Origin: Niastella sp.
GTDB taxonomy: Bacteria > Bacteroidota > Bacteroidia > Chitinophagales > Chitinophagaceae
NCBI GenBank assembly: GCA_021154515.1
Contig: JAJKIL010000452.1
Location: 1-8,343 of the forward strand
DNA length: 8,343 nucleotides
Reading direction: 5' to 3'
The notes under the pieces were generated by a model. The model was not told the DNA's origin and made no database searches. It saw nothing but the letters and a program-made list of their open reading frames with translations. Within the stretch, counting starts at the first letter, position 1. Each line of letters starts with the position of its first letter. The position numbers were made by a program, and so were the translations under genes. Positions 6,427-8,343 of this stretch are shown here, in pieces.

Positions 6427-7101
6427 ATGAAAAAACCTGACACCGAAGGCGTTATTAAAGTAGCTATTGCAGACGACCATGCCCTGTTCAGGGCAGGTGT
6501 TCGCACAGCCCTCGCTGCTAAAAGGGATGTAGAGTTGATTGCCGAAGCCGACAATGGCATGCAACTCTTAAACCTGCTCAGACACATTGAACCAGACATC
6601 ATTCTGCTGGACATTCAGATGCCTATTATGGATGGCATCCAAACCCTGCCTGAGATTCGCAAACTTCGGCCAGAAGCAAAAGTTATCATTCTTTCCATGC
6701 ACAACGATCATTCAATGATCAGCAAGCTTATGGAGATCGGTGCTAACTCTTACCTTACCAAAAATTCCGATTCAGAAACCATTTACCAGGCCATTAGAAC
6801 CTGTTACGAACAGGAATTCTTTTTTAATGAGCTTACCAACAAGGCCTTGCTCACTGGTTTGCGTACCAAACGCACAGATATTGCCGGCCCCCAGGACGTA
6901 AATCTTTCTGAAAAAGAGATCCGGGTTTTGAAGCTCATGTGTGAAGAGAAAACGACCAAAGAAATTGCTGATATTGTTGAGATCAGCCCACGTACCGTTG
7001 AAGCTATCCGCGACAAACTCAAAACCAAAACCGGCGCCAAGTCAATGGCCGGTCTGGTGATGTATGCGGTAAAAAACGGTATCATTGACCAGAACGTGTG
7101 A
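6427..7101 (+). CDS. NarL/LuxR-family two-component response regulator
   Basis: The 224-residue product has a receiver domain at about residues 10-125 and a LuxR-type helix-turn-helix at about 159-222. The receiver has the acidic pair Asp16-Asp17, the phospho-acceptor Asp62 in LLDIQMP, the switch residue Ser90 in ILSMHND and the conserved Lys112 in YLTKNSD. All key residues are present, so phosphorylation by a histidine kinase is expected. The output domain reads LSEKEIRVLKLM, then TTKEIADIVEISPRTVEAIRDKL, the usual recognition-helix signature. It should bind DNA as a dimer and control transcription. No histidine kinase is adjacent within the window, so it is an orphan here, and its targets cannot be inferred. 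The start at 6427 gives the expected N-terminus; the leader before it is A-rich without a Shine-Dalgarno match. A strong terminator follows, so it is probably the last or only gene of its transcript. Confidence 0.95.
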   Translation: MKKPDTEGVIKVAIADDHALFRAGVRTALAAKRDVELIAEADNGMQLLNLLRHIEPDIILLDIQMPIMDGIQTLPEIRKLRPEAKVIILSMHNDHSMISKLMEIGANSYLTKNSDSETIYQAIRTCYEQEFFFNELTNKALLTGLRTKRTDIAGPQDVNLSEKEIRVLKLMCEEKTTKEIADIVEISPRTVEAIRDKLKTKTGAKSMAGLVMYAVKNGIIDQNV

Positions 7102-7156
7102 TCCTCCCTTTAAAGAAGTAATTCAAGCAGTCACATCAGTCAAAATGTCTGTAAAG

Positions 7157-7188
7157 TCCGCTCCGATATATCGGGGCGGATTTTTTTT
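7157..7188 (+). terminator. Intrinsic terminator after the response regulator gene
   Basis: TCCGCTCCGA (7157-7166) pairs with TCGGGGCGGA (7171-7180) around a TATA loop. This gives a 10-bp stem with a single G-T pair, followed at once by eight T residues (7181-7188). It lies 55 bp after the response regulator stop codon and is the only textbook terminator in the window. Confidence 0.93.
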
Positions 7189-7269
7189 GCCTATAGGTCC
7201 CATACCAACAGGTACCTAAGTATTAGGGCTCTGCTGGATCTGTACCGGGCCAAAACCGGGTCTCTTTAT

Positions 7270-7377
7270 GACCTAACAGGGACCTGACAGGGACTTCACA
7301 GGGACCTAACAGGGACCAAACAAGGATAAAGTCCCTGTCAGGTCCCTGCTATCTCCTGGTTATATCCTTGTTAGTCC
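7270..7377. repeat. 11-bp-period repeat array with an orientation switch
   Basis: Direct units GACCTAACAGG, GACCTGACAGG, GACTTCACAGG and GACCTAACAGG occupy 7270-7313 in exact 11-bp phase, followed by GACCAAACAAGG (7314-7325). After about 7328 the same units appear on the opposite strand. CAGGGACCTGACAGGGAC (7277-7294) has a perfect 18-bp reverse complement at 7331-7348. TATCCTTGTTAGTCC (7363-7377) is the near reverse complement of 7313-7328. More degenerate relatives (CCAACAGGTACCTAAG) occur at about 7205-7220. The array lies between the terminator and the class IV enzyme gene, and its role is unknown. Confidence 0.88.
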
Positions 7378-7474
7378 ATGTAAATACCCGAAAGAATCTG
7401 GCTACAGACAACAAGCTTTCCGTATCAACTCAATGACTTTTTGTCTTTTTGTATTCTTTGCAGAACTTCACCCC

Positions 7475-8281
7475 ATGAACAATTGGTTGTTTTATAATGG
7501 ACAGGTAATACCGGTTGAAACGCCGATCATTTCCGCCAACAACAGGGGATTGCGTTTTGGCGATGGGCTTTTTGAAACCATCAAGGTAATAAGAGGTGAA
7601 ATGCCGCTGTTCCATTTGCACATGGAGCGATTGACCAAAGGACTGGCTGTATTGAATACACAATTGCCTGAAAAGTATACAGCTGATTATATCTCGCAAG
7701 CCATTTTGGAGTTGTGCAATCGCAACAACATTAACGGCGCGGCACGGGTACGCCTCACCGTCGTGCGGGGCAATGGAACCTTGTTTGCCACTGATGAGCT
7801 TTTTGCGTCTATTATTATTCAGGCAGAACCGTTGGCCGGTGATTACCTCGTCTTTAATGAAACAGGTTTAATCATTGATGTTTGTCCCGGTATTCAAAAA
7901 AGCTGTGACCAGTTATCCAACCTGAAATCGAACAACTACCTGCCCTATGTAATGGCAGCCCAATATGCCTGGCAACACCAGTTGAACGATTGCCTGGTGC
8001 TGAATGCGCATAACCGCATATGCGATGGCACCATCGCCAATGTGTTCCGGGTTCATCAAAACAGTATTTATACGCCACCGCTTTCTGAAGGCGGGGTGGC
8101 CGGTGTAATGCGACAATATTTATTAACGGAACTGCCCAAAGCAGGCTATACAGTTCAAGAAAAAATATGTACGCCGGAGGACCTGGAAACTGCCAATGAA
8201 GTGTTTTTAACCAATGCATTGTTTGGGATACGTTGGGTGGTAAGATTTCGTGGTAAAGTTTATTCGGACAAGCTGGTTTAA
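7475..8281 (+). CDS. Class IV PLP-dependent aminotransferase/aminodeoxychorismate lyase-like protein
   Basis: The 268-residue product from ATG 7475 is a fold-type IV PLP enzyme. Near the N-terminus it has NRGLRFGDGLFET (residues 23-35). The PLP lysine is most likely Lys151 in NLKSNNYLPYVMAA. The cofactor-binding segment reads CDGTIANVF with Asp184 where many family members have Glu. The segment TPPLSEGGVAGVMRQYLL and the later EVFLTNALFGIRWV resemble E. coli PabC, aminodeoxychorismate lyase, which releases p-aminobenzoate from aminodeoxychorismate for folate synthesis. Branched-chain and D-amino-acid aminotransferases share the fold, so the exact reaction is open. A frame extension to an ATG at 7433 adds MTFCLFVFFAELHP, which is not family-like; MNNWLFYNGQ is the expected N-terminus. 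TATTCTTTG at 7452-7460 resembles the Bacteroidota -7 element but with one extra base, and it would give a very short leader. No folate gene is visible nearby. Confidence 0.9.
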   Translation: MNNWLFYNGQVIPVETPIISANNRGLRFGDGLFETIKVIRGEMPLFHLHMERLTKGLAVLNTQLPEKYTADYISQAILELCNRNNINGAARVRLTVVRGNGTLFATDELFASIIIQAEPLAGDYLVFNETGLIIDVCPGIQKSCDQLSNLKSNNYLPYVMAAQYAWQHQLNDCLVLNAHNRICDGTIANVFRVHQNSIYTPPLSEGGVAGVMRQYLLTELPKAGYTVQEKICTPEDLETANEVFLTNALFGIRWVVRFRGKVYSDKLV

Positions 8282-8295
8282 GTTTTGCATAAAAG

Positions 8296-8343
8296 GTTCA
8301 TCAGTTCAATGATTACTATGTTCATAAGTTATTAAGTATTTAA
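8296..8343. repeat. Degenerate 8-bp-period repeat after the last gene
   Basis: In octamer phase the sequence reads GTTCATCA, GTTCAATG, ATTACTAT, GTTCATAA, GTTATTAA, GTATTTAA and runs into the window end. Four of the six units start with GTT, and the array begins 14 bases after the stop codon. It mirrors the six-unit GTTRACRA array at 515-562 that also follows a stop codon. It is cut by the window end, so the full length is unknown. Confidence 0.6.

Noticed and set aside
7270..7377. CRISPR-like array
   Set aside because: The units are only 11 bp and contiguous, with no unique spacers, and no cas genes are present.
7433..7474. Earlier ATG for the class IV enzyme
   Set aside because: The extra 14 residues do not resemble the family N-terminus, and the stretch contains a promoter-like sequence.

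Overview
The window looks like chromosomal DNA from a Bacteroidota bacterium, most probably a member of the Chitinophagaceae (inference). The evidence is a protein with a type IX secretion C-terminal domain, start codons without clear Shine-Dalgarno sequences, an orphan NarL-type response regulator, a Bacteroidota-style class IV aminotransferase, and many short phased repeats between genes. Nothing indicates a phage, plasmid, transposase or CRISPR array.

Layout. Positions 1-510 hold the 3' end of a RoxA-like c-type cytochrome gene cut by the window edge. Positions 717-2330 (minus strand) encode a secreted, asparagine/glycine-rich repeat protein that ends in a T9SS type A sorting domain. A repeat-rich divergent spacer follows (2331-2814). 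Positions 2815-5520 encode a large Lhr-type DEXH helicase of the ligase-associated DNA-damage-response subfamily. A long, apparently gene-free stretch (5521-6426) leads to a LuxR/NarL-family response regulator (6427-7101) with a clear intrinsic terminator. A spacer with an 11-bp-period repeat array precedes a class IV PLP enzyme resembling aminodeoxychorismate lyase (7475-8281).

The genes do not form an evident operon or pathway. They look like five independent units (cytochrome, surface protein, DNA repair helicase, regulator, PLP enzyme) separated by long spacers. The helicase lacks its usual ligase, exonuclease and phosphoesterase partners here.

The most distinctive signal is the repeat content. 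There are 8-bp-period arrays just after the first and last genes, 7-bp-period arrays after the ends of two genes, GC-rich palindromes, a 41/42-bp tandem repeat and an 11-bp-period array that reverses orientation. Repeats of the intergenic kind also lie inside the helicase reading frame. They create one insert of about 12 codons and one of about 65 codons without breaking the frame. Removing both gives about 824 residues, close to the usual family length. I found no convincing new multi-gene system; the repeat families and their entry into a coding sequence are what deserve a second look.
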